Of a DNA stretch of 64,000 bases, positions 35,934 through 45,550 are shown one piece after another. Position 1 is the first letter of the stretch; the number at the start of each line of letters is the position of its first letter. The DNA comes from Arthrobacter rhizosphaerae (lineage in GTDB: Bacteria > Actinomycetota > Actinomycetes > Actinomycetales > Micrococcaceae). Both the position numbers and the translations under genes were made by a program. Location: the NCBI RefSeq assembly GCF_023062595.1, contig NZ_JALLAN010000003.1:22346-86345 (forward strand), read 5' to 3'. A model generated the notes under the pieces. It had not been told where the DNA came from. It did no database searches and worked only from the letters and a program-made list of their open reading frames with translations.

Positions 35934-36482
35934 CTACACCGCCCCGGCGGTCGGGAGACCGTTGAAGTCACCGAAGCCATCGAAGGGCCGGAGCCCTGAA
36001 AGATCCTCGGCCTTTGCTGCAAGCACGCCGACCCGCTGCCCGTTGAGCTCAGCAGCGGGCTCAATAAGCGACCAGGGATAGAGCACGAATGCGCGCTCAG
36101 CTGCCCGGGGATGCGGAAGCGTAAGTTCGGGATCGGAGCTCACCACATCGCCGTAAATAATGATGTCAACGTCCAGGGTCCGCGGCCCCCACCTCACGTC
36201 GCGAACACGGAGGTGTTTGTTTTCCACCGCCTGGCAGTGCCGGAGCAGCTCCACCGGACTCAGCGTGGTCTCCACCGAGATCACCATGTTCAGGAAGTCC
36301 GGCTGGTCCTGCGGCCCGCCGACGGGCTTCGTCTGCATAACTGGTGAGACTGCGAGCAGCCTCACTTCGGGCCTGTCCACAAGGTCCGCGACAGCGCTGG
36401 ACAGGGTGTCGTTCCGCTCCCCCAGATTGCTGCCGAGCGCCAGGACAGCGTGCGTGTACGGCAGCGTTGCCCGCGAAATCAT
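35934..36482 (-). CDS. folK: Hydroxymethyldihydropteridine diphosphokinase
   Basis: A 182-residue HPPK that activates 6-hydroxymethyl-dihydropterin with ATP. GSNLGERNDTL and the Mg/ATP signature RVRDVRWGPRTLDVDIIIYG are intact. It overlaps folB by 4 bp (ATGA). Its product is used by FolP, encoded upstream in the same block. Confidence 0.95.
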   Translation of the reverse strand: MISRATLPYTHAVLALGSNLGERNDTLSSAVADLVDRPEVRLLAVSPVMQTKPVGGPQDQPDFLNMVISVETTLSPVELLRHCQAVENKHLRVRDVRWGPRTLDVDIIIYGDVVSSDPELTLPHPRAAERAFVLYPWSLIEPAAELNGQRVGVLAAKAEDLSGLRPFDGFGDFNGLPTAGAV

Positions 36483-36838
36483 TGTCGCTCCCGATGGACG
36501 CTTACGGAGACGTCGCCGAACTCGACGTCGATGGGCGCCTGCGGTTTGTGGACAGTGATGTCGACGGCGGACAGGGGAAACTCCTGCAGCAGGTCTTCGG
36601 CGATACGCACGGCAAGGGCCTCAATGAGGTTTACCGGTTCGCCGGTGATCCACTTCCTGATCCGGCCGGCGACCTCGCCGTAGTGGGCAGTATCTGAGAC
36701 GTCGTCGGAGGCGGCTGCCTTGGCGAAGTCCAGGTGCAGCACGGCATCAACAATGAACGGCTGGCCGTCACGGCGCTCGAAGTCGAACACTCCATGATTC
36801 CCCATAGCGGTAACGCCGCTCAACGTGATCTTGTCCAT
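36479..36838 (-). CDS. folB: Dihydroneopterin aldolase
   Basis: A 119-residue enzyme that cleaves dihydroneopterin to 6-hydroxymethyl-dihydropterin and glycolaldehyde. It shows the typical N-terminal GVTAMGNHGVFDFERRDGQPF with the substrate-binding Glu, and the conserved Tyr in TAHYGEVAG. Length is normal. It lies between folP (30 bp upstream) and folK (4-bp overlap). Confidence 0.94.
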   Translation of the reverse strand: MDKITLSGVTAMGNHGVFDFERRDGQPFIVDAVLHLDFAKAAASDDVSDTAHYGEVAGRIRKWITGEPVNLIEALAVRIAEDLLQEFPLSAVDITVHKPQAPIDVEFGDVSVSVHRERQ

Positions 36839-36868
36839 CCAGCCTTCCCCTTGTCGGTTGGTGGTGCG

Positions 36869-37789
36869 TCAGTTACTGACGCGCGCCGGAGCCAGGCGGG
36901 CGGCGACCTTGACGGCGTCGAGACTGGGCCCGACGTCGTGCACGCGGACAGCCCAGGCGCCCCGGGCTGCGCAGACAGCGGTGATGGCGGCTGTTGCCGC
37001 GTCACGCTCGTCGGGAGCGGCTGACTTGCCAGCCACCGTGAGGAGTGTACCGAGGAACCGCTTGCGCGATGCCCCCACCAGGACCCTGTGGCCCAAGGCT
37101 TCCAGCCGGTCCAGGTTCTGCAACAGCTCCCAGTTCTGTTCATCCGTCTTGGAGAACCCGATCCCCGGATCCAGAATGATCTGCTCCGGTGTCACGCCTG
37201 CTGCATACAGCTTGTCCCGGACACCGATCAGTTCAGCCACAACGTCCTCGGCTACGTTTGAATACTCCGTGAGGGAGTTCATGGAGCGGGCGTCGCCACG
37301 GCGGTGGGTCAGCACGTAGGGAACCTTGCTGGCCGCTACGAGTTCGGCCATGCCCGGTTCGATGCTGAGTCCTGAGACGTCATTGATGATGGCGGCGCCG
37401 GCGTCCAGGGCTGCGGCGGCCGTCGAGGTGTGGATGGTGTCGATGCTGACCAGGGCTCCGGCCTTGACCAGGGCGGCGATCACAGGCAGGACGCGGCGTT
37501 GTTCTTCTTCAGGGCTGACGTCCTCGGCTCCTGGCCTGGTGGATTCGCCACCGACGTCGATGATGTCAGCCCCGGCGTAGAACATCCTGAGTCCGGCCGC
37601 GATGGCGGTGTCCGGAGTGGGGTTCTTCCCGCCATCGCTGAAGGAATCAGGAGTGACGTTCAGGATTCCCATAACAAGGGTGCGGTCAGTTGGCAGGCTA
37701 TCCAATGTTGCGGCCGGCCGCGGTTTGCGAAGTACAGGCAGCGGAGATGTTGCGGGTCCGGTTCCAGGTGCTGCAGCTAGGGAGTCCAT
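36869..37789 (-). CDS. folP: Dihydropteroate synthase
   Basis: A 306-residue TIM-barrel enzyme that joins the activated pterin to p-aminobenzoate, the sulfonamide target. Signatures are VMGILNVTPDSFSDGGKN and DVGGESTRPGA; the pterin-binding Asp/Asn and Lys residues and the C-terminal RVHDV are present. The first 35 residues are a Pro/Ala extension outside the core. It starts 9 bp after folE. Confidence 0.95.
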   Translation of the reverse strand: MDSLAAAPGTGPATSPLPVLRKPRPAATLDSLPTDRTLVMGILNVTPDSFSDGGKNPTPDTAIAAGLRMFYAGADIIDVGGESTRPGAEDVSPEEEQRRVLPVIAALVKAGALVSIDTIHTSTAAAALDAGAAIINDVSGLSIEPGMAELVAASKVPYVLTHRRGDARSMNSLTEYSNVAEDVVAELIGVRDKLYAAGVTPEQIILDPGIGFSKTDEQNWELLQNLDRLEALGHRVLVGASRKRFLGTLLTVAGKSAAPDERDAATAAITAVCAARGAWAVRVHDVGPSLDAVKVAARLAPARVSN

Positions 37790-37798
37790 AGTCTGTTG

Positions 37799-38443
37799 TT
37801 ACCTTCCGATGATGAGGCTCATTGCTTCGGCGCGGGTTGCCGGGTCATGCAGTTGCCCACGTACCGCACTGGTGACGGTCTTGGCACCGGGCTTGCGGAT
37901 GCCGCGCATGGACATGCACAGGTGTTCACATTCGACGACGACGATTGCTCCCCGTGGTTTGAGGTGGGTGACCAGGGCCTCAACAATCTGGGTGGTGAGG
38001 CGTTCCTGAACCTGCGGACGCTTGGCGAACATGTCCACGAGCCTGGCCAGCTTACTCAGGCCTGTCACTTTACCGTCGTGTGAGGGGATGTAACCAACGT
38101 GGGCCACCCCGTGGAACGGCACCAGATGGTGCTCGCAGGTGGAATAGAACGGGATGTCCTTGACCAGCACCAGCTCCTCATGATCGAGGTCGAAGGTGGT
38201 GGACAGGATTTCTGCGGGGTCGTGATGCAGGCCTGCAAACATCTCAGAGTAGGCCTTGGCGACCCGCTTGGGGGTGTCCTGAAGCCCACCGCGGTCCGGG
38301 TCCTCGCCTATGGCGAGCAGGATCTCCCGGACAGCGGCTTCGATCCGTGGTCGGTCAACTTTGATGCCCCGGTGTCCCGCAGGATTCTCGGCAGCAGAAA
38401 GGTAACCGACCTCGGTGAGGTCGTCATGGTCGTAGTGGTTCAC
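37799..38443 (-). CDS. folE: GTP cyclohydrolase I
   Basis: A 214-residue enzyme that opens the folate pathway by converting GTP to dihydroneopterin triphosphate. The zinc site and catalytic region are complete ([20 protein letters not shown] and the later [12 protein letters not shown]). It lies 9 bp after ftsH in the same direction. The ftsH-folE-folP-folB-folK order is shared with mycobacteria. Confidence 0.96.
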   Translation of the reverse strand: MNHYDHDDLTEVGYLSAAENPAGHRGIKVDRPRIEAAVREILLAIGEDPDRGGLQDTPKRVAKAYSEMFAGLHHDPAEILSTTFDLDHEELVLVKDIPFYSTCEHHLVPFHGVAHVGYIPSHDGKVTGLSKLARLVDMFAKRPQVQERLTTQIVEALVTHLKPRGAIVVVECEHLCMSMRGIRKPGAKTVTSAVRGQLHDPATRAEAMSLIIGR

Positions 38444-38452
38444 AAGACGAGT

Positions 38453-40519
38453 TTAGCTGTGGCCGGGCACATCAGGCCCGACGTCGGTGCCGCCCTCGAA
38501 GACCTCCTGGCCTGCCACACCCTGCGGATGCGGAGGCTGGGCGTCCAGTGGCTCATCCAGGCGGGCCTCCTTGGCCTCCTCCTGGGCTTCACGCTCAGCT
38601 TTCTCCAGGCGCGACTCAACAGGGCCTGCCTTTTGCACCGGACGCGACTCCTTGGACAGCCAGACCTCGCGGAAATCACGCTTGCGGATGTCGCGGAAAA
38701 TATCGGCAATTTCGGCCTGGTTCAGGGTTTCCCGTTCCAGCAGTTCAAGGGCCAGATAGTCCAGGACTTCCCGGTTTTCCGTGAGAATGGCGTAAGCCTC
38801 GTCATGCGCCTGATCGATCAGCCGCCGGACTTCCTCATCAACGATGTAGGCGATCTGGTCTGAATAGTTGCGCTCGTGCCCGGCATCCCGGCCCAGGAAC
38901 GGCTCGCCGCCACCCTGGCCCAGGCGCACTGCACCAACACGTTCGCTCATGCCGAATTCCGTGACCATCTTGCGGGCCGTGGACGTGGCCTTCTCGATGT
39001 CGTTGGAAGCTCCCGTGGAGGGATCGTGGAAGACAATTTCCTCAGCAACGCGGCCGCCCATGGCGTACGCCATCTGGTCCAGCAGCTCGTTGCGGGTCAC
39101 CGAGTACTTGTCGTTGTCCGGAACCACCATGGTGTAGCCGAGGGCCCGGCCACGCGGCAGGATGGTGATCTTTGTGACCGGTGCCGAGTTCCGCAGAGCT
39201 GCGGCAACGAGGGCGTGTCCGCCTTCGTGGTAGGCGGTGATCTTGCGCTCGTGTTCCTTCATGACGCGGCTGCGCTTCTGCGGGCCCGCCATGACGCGGT
39301 CAATGGCTTCATCCAGGGCGCGGTCATCGATCAGGTTCGCGTTGGACCGGGCTGTCAGCAGGGCGGCCTCGTTCAGAACGTTGGCGAGGTCGGCACCGGT
39401 GTAGCCCGGAGTCTTCTTGGCCACAGCTTTGAGGTCAACGCCCGGAGCCATAGGCTTGCCCTTCGCGTGAACCTGCAGGATCTGGTCGCGTCCCACAAGG
39501 TCAGGAGCCTCAACGGAAATCTGCCGGTCAAAGCGGCCCGGGCGCAGGAGCGCCGGGTCCAGAACGTCGGGACGGTTCGTGGCCGCGATCAGGATGACGT
39601 TGGTCTTGACGTCGAAGCCGTCCATTTCAACCAGCAACTGGTTGAGGGTCTGCTCGCGTTCGTCATTGCCGCCGCCGATGCCGGCACCGCGGTGGCGGCC
39701 GACGGCGTCGATCTCGTCAACGAAGATGATGGCGGGAGAGTTGGCCTTGGCCTGCTCGAAAAGGTCGCGGACACGGGACGCACCGACACCGACAAACATC
39801 TCAACGAAGTCCGAGCCGGAGATAGAGAAGAACGGCACGCCCGCTTCGCCTGCCACTGCACGGGCCAGCAGGGTCTTACCGGTACCGGGAGGGCCGTACA
39901 GGAGGACACCCTTCGGAATCTTGGCGCCCACAGCCTGGAACTTGGCGGGCTCCTGGAGGAATTCCTTAATTTCCTGGAGCTCCTCAACAGCTTCGTCAGC
40001 GCCGGCGACGTCGATGAAGGTCACCTGGGGCATGTCCTTGCTGACCATTTTGGCCTTGGACTTGCCGAACTGCATGATCTTGGAGCCGCCGCCCTGCATA
40101 CGGGACAGCAGGAACCAGAAGAGGAGGCCGAGGAGAATGACCGGGACGAGGAGGGAGAACAGGCCTGAGAACCAGTTGCTCTCGATCGGCTGGTCCGTGT
40201 AGCCGTTGGCCGGCTTGGCGTCAGTAACTGCCTTGACGACGTCGTCCGCCCTGGCGTTGACAAAGAAGAACTGGACGCTCTTGCCCTTGTCCTGTCCGTC
40301 GACGGTCAGGTTGTCCTTGAGCGTCAGGTCCACGCGGTTCTCGGCGTCGAAAATCTTTGCCTGCTCCACCTGGCCGCTCTGCGAAAGCAGCTCAAGGCCC
40401 TTGTCTGTGTCTATTCGTGAGGCACCGCCGGGGGCGAGGGTGGCAAAGGCCAGCAGGAGCATTGCGACAACAACAATGATCCAAATTCCCGGACCCTTGA
40501 AGAAACTCTTAGCTTTCAT
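38453..40519 (-). CDS. ftsH: ATP-dependent zinc metalloprotease FtsH
   Basis: A 688-residue membrane-bound AAA protease for quality control and regulated proteolysis. Two N-terminal transmembrane helices (about 9-28 and 108-130) flank an extracytoplasmic domain. The AAA module has [19 protein letters not shown] and the second-region-of-homology arginines. The zinc-binding motif is HEGGHA, followed by the M41 Glu ligand. The C-terminal 60 residues are a charged coiled region. hpt, often its neighbour, is 10.8 kb away here. Confidence 0.96.
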   Translation of the reverse strand: MKAKSFFKGPGIWIIVVVAMLLLAFATLAPGGASRIDTDKGLELLSQSGQVEQAKIFDAENRVDLTLKDNLTVDGQDKGKSVQFFFVNARADDVVKAVTDAKPANGYTDQPIESNWFSGLFSLLVPVILLGLLFWFLLSRMQGGGSKIMQFGKSKAKMVSKDMPQVTFIDVAGADEAVEELQEIKEFLQEPAKFQAVGAKIPKGVLLYGPPGTGKTLLARAVAGEAGVPFFSISGSDFVEMFVGVGASRVRDLFEQAKANSPAIIFVDEIDAVGRHRGAGIGGGNDEREQTLNQLLVEMDGFDVKTNVILIAATNRPDVLDPALLRPGRFDRQISVEAPDLVGRDQILQVHAKGKPMAPGVDLKAVAKKTPGYTGADLANVLNEAALLTARSNANLIDDRALDEAIDRVMAGPQKRSRVMKEHERKITAYHEGGHALVAAALRNSAPVTKITILPRGRALGYTMVVPDNDKYSVTRNELLDQMAYAMGGRVAEEIVFHDPSTGASNDIEKATSTARKMVTEFGMSERVGAVRLGQGGGEPFLGRDAGHERNYSDQIAYIVDEEVRRLIDQAHDEAYAILTENREVLDYLALELLERETLNQAEIADIFRDIRKRDFREVWLSKESRPVQKAGPVESRLEKAEREAQEEAKEARLDEPLDAQPPHPQGVAGQEVFEGGTDVGPDVPGHS

Positions 40520-40719
40520 TTGTTCGGGGCTCGCCCCGTCCCTCCTGGTAGTGCTGCACGGCGCAATTGCGCGCGCGTGAGGTACTGCTTCAGCTACTAG
40601 CTATACACCGTACGGAGTAATTCACGCACGGTGAAGCCCAAAAGTTCCCTATGGGCGTAGCTAAAGCAGCACACAAGGGCTGGGTCCGTGAGCCTGCATC
40701 CTCGCCAGCTTTCCGTCAA

Positions 40720-40899
40720 TCAGGCCTTGGGGATCAGGATCCACAGGGCAATGTAAACCAGCTCTCCTACACCGACCAGGCCGAAGATCACAAAGGCCAG
40801 CCGGACAATAAATTTGGGGATGCCGAAGCGTGCAGAGAGTGCTGCACAGACACCTGCGATGATCTTGCCATTCCGGGGTCGAACCAGGGTTGAGTCCAT
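40720..40899 (-). CDS. Tiny PspC-domain membrane protein
   Basis: A 59-residue protein, ATG at 40899 and TGA at 40720-40722. It consists of one PspC domain: LVRPRNGKIIAGVCAALSA, then FGIPKFIVRLAFVIF, and ending in a hydrophobic YIALWILIPKA. Full PspC proteins are membrane anchors of stress responses; such stand-alone domains are common in Actinobacteria and of unknown role. It is upstream of ftsH with 200 bp between, in the same direction. Confidence 0.8.
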   Translation of the reverse strand: MDSTLVRPRNGKIIAGVCAALSARFGIPKFIVRLAFVIFGLVGVGELVYIALWILIPKA

Positions 40900-41057
40900 G
40901 CGCTCATGCTAACGGGCCGGCTCAACGGAGGGAACCATCGAGCCGACCCGAAGCACAGGGTCAATCAGGAGAAGGACAGGGCTCGGCTCCCTTCCGGTGT
41001 AAGGGTCTAGGCATGACAGGTAGGCCATTCTGGCAAGTGGCTGGCAAACAGCTCAGG

Positions 41058-41927
41058 TCAAGGTATTAGTCTTGACCGCCTGTATGTACCTGGTGAGGAC
41101 CCGCACAGGCGGGTGAAGTGGTCGTAGAAACTGCTTTGGGAACCGAATCCCGCCGCGTGGGCGATCGCGACTGTTGTCATTGATGTCGTGATGAGCAGTC
41201 GCTGGGCCTCAGCAACCCGGCAACGAGTGAGATAGTTGCCTAGCGTCGTGCCGACCACGTCACGAAACAGTGTCATTGCATAGTTTGGGCTTAGATGCGC
41301 GGAGGAGGCAATGTCCGACATCGAGATGTTTTGTCGGAAATGGGCGGTCATGAACTGCGCCATCGTAGTAACGCGCATCATGCAGTCACCTGTCGCGGCA
41401 GGAAGGGTTTGATTTTCGTCTGCACCAGAGCTTGACTGCAAATGGTGTTGCAGCGCCCGTCTTGTCACGGCATGCGCCTCAAGGAGCGCAATCGTCTCGC
41501 CCTCGCAGCTTTCCAAGTCACTTGTCCAGGACTTGAACATTGATTCCAAGTTGCGCTCGACAGCGGCTGCTGGAACAACGATCAGTTGATTAATGAGGAG
41601 TTCGTTGAGATTTCGGTTGGGAAGCCCCCAGCTCAACACCTTGGCAAGTGGAATGTGCAGCCAAAAGATGTCGCTCGGCGTCGCATCTTTAGCAATGAGT
41701 CGATGGGGCGTGGCCGCCCAGAACAACGCCATCTGGCCGCTTTCAACTCTGACCCGCGAGCCGCCGAACAGATACTCCAAGGCCCCGTCCAGAACGAAAT
41801 TAAATTCAAGGTCGTCGTGCCGGTGCGCTCTCGGCATCGAAGGCACCTCGCCTCGCCATACCCCGAGCCGGGACGCAGTTATTTCGACGGAGCCAGGAGA
41901 TTCTGGCAGCAGGGTTTCGACGGGCAT
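41058..41927 (-). CDS. AraC-family transcriptional regulator
   Basis: A regulator of about 289 residues. The N-terminal cupin-like sensor domain has the HRHDDLEFNFVLDG motif and GQMALFWAATPHRL. The C-terminal double helix-turn-helix is complete (ISMSDIASSAHLSPNYAMTLF, cut here, and VAIAHAAGFGSQSSFYDHF). Starts further upstream would overlap the divergent GH4 gene. The ATG at 41927 has TAGGGCC before it; 41948 is an alternative. It is divergent from the alpha-galactosidase gene with about 90 bp between, so it is probably its sugar-responsive regulator. Base composition is more A/T than the core genes. Confidence 0.82.
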   Translation of the reverse strand: MPVETLLPESPGSVEITASRLGVWRGEVPSMPRAHRHDDLEFNFVLDGALEYLFGGSRVRVESGQMALFWAATPHRLIAKDATPSDIFWLHIPLAKVLSWGLPNRNLNELLINQLIVVPAAAVERNLESMFKSWTSDLESCEGETIALLEAHAVTRRALQHHLQSSSGADENQTLPAATGDCMMRVTTMAQFMTAHFRQNISMSDIASSAHLSPNYAMTLFRDVVGTTLGNYLTRCRVAEAQRLLITTSMTTVAIAHAAGFGSQSSFYDHFTRLCGSSPGTYRRSRLIP

Positions 41928-42017
41928 GGCCCTAAACCTACATGCCATCGTAGTATCCCGGAACATTCGCCGTATGGAACGGAAGTGAGATTCTGGTATG
42001 CAGCCTAGCTTGGATGG

Positions 42018-43394
42018 ATGACAACATCCTCTTCCCAAAAAATTACGATCATCGGTGCCGGCGGGTTCGTGTTTCCGTTTCGCCTCATAGGTGATCTGTT
42101 GAGTTTTCCGGCCCTCCGTTCAAGCACCTTGTGTTTGATGGACCTTGACCCGGAGCGGCTATCGCGCACTGCTGATGCTGCCCGATCCCTCATAGCCCAC
42201 CATGGCTTCGATACCAAGATTGTCGAGACCATCGACCGCCGCGAGGCCCTCCTCGATGCTGACTTCGTCATCATTACCTTCCAGGTCGGTGGTATCGATT
42301 CCTACAGGGACGACGTTGAGATCCCGCGGAAGTACGGTGTGGACCAAGCGGTCGGGGATACTGTCGGTCCGGGAGGTGTGTTCCGATTCCTCCGTTCCGT
42401 CAACTCCTATGAAGCCATCGCAGCGGATGCTCTGGAATTGTGTCCCAATGCGCAGTTCATCAACTACGCCAACCCGATGGCCATGGCGACAGGATTCCTC
42501 AACTCAAAAGGACTTAAGGCCGTCGGGCTCTGCCACAGTGTCCAAGGGACGACGCGGATGCTGGCCCGGACCCTCGATGTTCCCTACGACGATGTGAGTT
42601 TTGTCTGCGCCGGCATCAACCATCAAGCCTGGATTCTCAGTTTCCGCCGCGGCGAAGAAGACCTCTATCCAAGCCTGCGTGCGGTCATGAAAAGCCGTCA
42701 CGTCCGAGGCCAGGGGGCAGACAGCCTCGCAAAGGACGACGGTGATCACAGCGAGCCCGCTGAAGCTGCCAGCAACTACGAGGGGGGCAACGAACAAGTA
42801 CGCACGACGATTATGGACGCCTTCGGGTTCTTCCAGACCGAGTCCAGTCATCACGCGTCCGAGTACCTGCCGTACTTCCGAAAGTCGCCGGACCTTACTC
42901 TGGAATACATTCCGCAACGCTGGGACTACTACGAAATCTGTTCCAGCCATGATGAGCAGGGCGACATCGAAGAACAGCTCAAATATTTAAAAGCGAACCT
43001 CGCTACCTCGGTCGAGTACGGCGCGAGCATCATCAACTCGATGGTGACGGGAACGCCGAGCGTTGTTTACGGCAATGTACCGAACGATGGATTGATCGGG
43101 AATCTCCCGGAATCCGCCTGCGTTGAGGTGCCTTGTTTGGTTGACGCGAATGGGGTGCAACCCACTGCGGTCGGCGATCTGCCGGCTCAGCTCGCGGCCG
43201 TCAACAGAACCAATATCGGCGTACAGGATCTCGCCCTCAGAGCTGCGCTAACCGGCGCGCGTGAACACGTATACCACGCGGTGATGCTCGACCCGTTGAC
43301 GAGCGCCGTGCTCACACTCGATCAGATCCGCGCAATGACTGACGAGCTCCTTGAGGCGCATTCCGGACTTCTGCCAGCAGCATTCCGCCCATAA
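42018..43394 (+). CDS. melA: Alpha-galactosidase/alpha-glucosidase, glycoside hydrolase family 4
   Basis: A 458-residue NAD- and Mn-dependent GH4 enzyme, which cleaves alpha-glycosides by oxidation-elimination at C3. The dinucleotide-binding IIGAGGFVFPFRL is at residues about 10-22; the metal ligands are the Cys of GLCHSVQGT and the His of GINHQAWI. The CHS rather than CHN form fits alpha-galactosidase (MelA) members better than 6-phospho-glycosidases. No PTS genes are adjacent, which agrees with action on unphosphorylated sugars. The symbol is by family. Confidence 0.85.
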   Translation: MTTSSSQKITIIGAGGFVFPFRLIGDLLSFPALRSSTLCLMDLDPERLSRTADAARSLIAHHGFDTKIVETIDRREALLDADFVIITFQVGGIDSYRDDVEIPRKYGVDQAVGDTVGPGGVFRFLRSVNSYEAIAADALELCPNAQFINYANPMAMATGFLNSKGLKAVGLCHSVQGTTRMLARTLDVPYDDVSFVCAGINHQAWILSFRRGEEDLYPSLRAVMKSRHVRGQGADSLAKDDGDHSEPAEAASNYEGGNEQVRTTIMDAFGFFQTESSHHASEYLPYFRKSPDLTLEYIPQRWDYYEICSSHDEQGDIEEQLKYLKANLATSVEYGASIINSMVTGTPSVVYGNVPNDGLIGNLPESACVEVPCLVDANGVQPTAVGDLPAQLAAVNRTNIGVQDLALRAALTGAREHVYHAVMLDPLTSAVLTLDQIRAMTDELLEAHSGLLPAAFRP

Positions 43395-43708
43395 TCACTA
43401 CACGCCGAGCATTCGGCGCGATCAATACGAAGCCTTCCTTGGGGCGATTTGTTTAAACGCTTGCGTAACGAGTGATTGGCAAACATTGTGGCATTTCGTT
43501 CTGTGAGCTGCAACACAAGAAAGCCTTGCGGTCTGATTTATCATGATCTAGGCTATTGGCAATCGAAACGTTTCGATGGTTTCTCTAACCAAACTTCGAC
43601 ACCATCCCCGGCCAAATTACCCTGTCGCAAAGCTGCGCGGTGTAACTTCCGGCCGGGTAATAAGGCTTGGGTCAGGCCACCAGATGTCCACACAAAGGAG
43701 TGCAAATC
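43395..43708. other. Regulatory region between the GH4 and binding-protein genes
   Basis: About 310 bp, clearly more A/T-rich than its surroundings (43440-43620). It holds the 16-bp LacI-type palindrome and the ribosome binding site AAAGGAG of the following gene. No open frame with a plausible start is present. Confidence 0.65.
43562..43577. promoter_or_regulatory. LacI-family operator
   Basis: ATCGAAACGTTTCGAT, a perfect 16-bp palindrome with the central CG of LacI/GalR-family sites. It lies 132 bp before the start of the solute-binding protein. No LacI-type regulator gene is present in the window. Confidence 0.75.
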
Positions 43709-45385
43709 ATGCTTGGAAACAATGCCTCACCGGAACGCGGTGCGTCCTTGATGGAGGTGGGCCGGGCCGGGGTGGGCCGGAGGTCCTTCCTGGGTCTTGT
43801 GGGTGGTGCGGTGGCTTTTGCTGCCCTCCCTGCTCTGGCCGGATGCAGCGGTGGCGGCGGGGTCCCGCAGGCCACGACTTCCGCGGGGATGGCCGATGCC
43901 ACGTCCAAGCTCGTGCCCAGCTACATCCCGCTCGATATCGTCAAGCCGGACATCCCGGGTGTGAGCGGTACCGCGCCTGGTTTCACCAAGATCCCATCAA
44001 CACTGGTCAAGTCTGTGCAGGGTGTTCCGGGTAGAGGCGGAGCCTATACCGTCATGACCCCGGCCTGGTGGGCAATCCCGCAGGCGGATAACAGCTACTA
44101 CCAGGCCGTCAACGAACGGCTGGGGGCAAAGCTGAACTTCCAGGTCAGTGACGGAAATACCTACGCGGACAAGATCCAGACAGTATTGGCCTCACCCAAG
44201 GATGTGCCGGACTGGATAGTCATCCCGTCCTGGAACATCCCGCCGCGGTTCGGCCAGGCAGTCAAGGGCCTCTTCACTGACCTTTCCGAGTACCTTGCCG
44301 GTGACAAGATCAAGAAGTACCCCAACCTCGCAAATATCCCCACCGCTGCCTGGAAGTACAGCTGTTTCGAGGGCGGCCTGTACGGGCTGCCGTTCCCGTC
44401 CGAGCAGGTCGGGAACGCCTTCTTTTACCGTAAGGACCTGTTCGATGAAATGGGCCTGGAACAGCCAAAGTCCGCCGATGAATACATCGCACTGGCCAAG
44501 GAAATCACGGACCCGGCCAAGAACCGCTGGGGTTCTGAAGATGTGTGGACCGGCGCGCAGTTGATGCATGGCGTGGACAACTGGAAACTGGTGGACGGCA
44601 AGCTCCAGAGCAGGTTTGAGTCCGACGAATACCGGGCTGCCCTGGAATGGGGTGCAAAGCTTTTCGCCTCAGGCGCTGTCCACCCCGATGCCGTGGCCGG
44701 CAACACCCAGAAGATGGGCCAGCGCTTCGGGTCCGGCGCATCGCTGATGACCAACGACGGGCTTGGCGGCTGGCATGGAGCCCTGGGCCTGAACCTGCCC
44801 AGCAACCCGAAGTTCCAGATGCAGCCCATGGACTTCTTCGCCCCCGACGGCGGCAAACCCACATTGTTCCGCGGCTCACCCGCCGCCATCTTCAGCTTCA
44901 TCAAGAAGACCGACGATCCAGCCAAGGTCGAGGAGATGCTGGCCCTGGCCGACTTTGCGGCCGCTCCCTTCGGCACAGAGGAGAACATGCTGATCGTCAA
45001 CGGCATTGAAGGCACCCACTACACCCGCGACGCACAAAACGTTCCGCAGGCCACAGCCAAGGGCAAGGCCGAAGTCACCAGCACATACGCGTTCCTGGTC
45101 AACTCCGCTGTGGTGAACAACCAGGTCCAGTACCCCGGCTACGTCAAGGCCAAAACGGACTGGGAAATCCGCCAGGCCCCGTACGTGGTCGACCCCCTCT
45201 TCTACGGCCTGCAAATCCAGGAACCCAGCAAATTCGGCTCCCTGGGGAAACCGTTCGATGACCTCTCCAAGGACATCCTCCGTGGACGCAAGAGCTTGTC
45301 CGACCTCGACGCTGCCATCGCCACCTGGAAGAAAAACGGCGGAGACGAACTACGCGAGTTCTACGCCGGATTCCTGAACGCCTAG
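43709..45385 (+). CDS. Extracellular solute-binding lipoprotein of a sugar ABC transporter
   Basis: A 558-residue binding protein, long for the class and similar to the LipO/YtcQ type linked to oligosaccharide uptake. The signal has a twin-arginine RRSFLGL followed by a lipobox ALAGC (Cys46), suggesting Tat export and lipid anchoring. The two-lobe fold is supported by segments such as GLYGLPFPSEQVGNAFFYRKD (core quoted). ATG at 43709 follows AAAGGAG by eight bases. The two permease genes that normally follow are absent; a cellulase gene comes next instead. Confidence 0.85.
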   Translation: MLGNNASPERGASLMEVGRAGVGRRSFLGLVGGAVAFAALPALAGCSGGGGVPQATTSAGMADATSKLVPSYIPLDIVKPDIPGVSGTAPGFTKIPSTLVKSVQGVPGRGGAYTVMTPAWWAIPQADNSYYQAVNERLGAKLNFQVSDGNTYADKIQTVLASPKDVPDWIVIPSWNIPPRFGQAVKGLFTDLSEYLAGDKIKKYPNLANIPTAAWKYSCFEGGLYGLPFPSEQVGNAFFYRKDLFDEMGLEQPKSADEYIALAKEITDPAKNRWGSEDVWTGAQLMHGVDNWKLVDGKLQSRFESDEYRAALEWGAKLFASGAVHPDAVAGNTQKMGQRFGSGASLMTNDGLGGWHGALGLNLPSNPKFQMQPMDFFAPDGGKPTLFRGSPAAIFSFIKKTDDPAKVEEMLALADFAAAPFGTEENMLIVNGIEGTHYTRDAQNVPQATAKGKAEVTSTYAFLVNSAVVNNQVQYPGYVKAKTDWEIRQAPYVVDPLFYGLQIQEPSKFGSLGKPFDDLSKDILRGRKSLSDLDAAIATWKKNGGDELREFYAGFLNA

Positions 45386-45550
45386 GACGTGTCTCCTAAA
45401 GCGGCGAGCCAGATGCTAACTGCTCGTAGAACGAGTGACTGATTGTGTAATTTGAATCGACAAGGCTTTGTGACAAAACTTTGGCCCACCGTTCGCACGG
45501 CGGAGCCCTTCGCGCACTTCGCGAACCCTATCCCTCAAGGAGAGTCCCAC

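Noticed and set aside
38876..40168. A 430-codon frame antisense to ftsH
   Set aside because: Mirror of the conserved AAA domain codons; not a plausible protein.
40651..40893. Plus-strand 80-codon frame upstream of ftsH
   Set aside because: It is the antisense of the small PspC gene, which has a clear domain on the minus strand.
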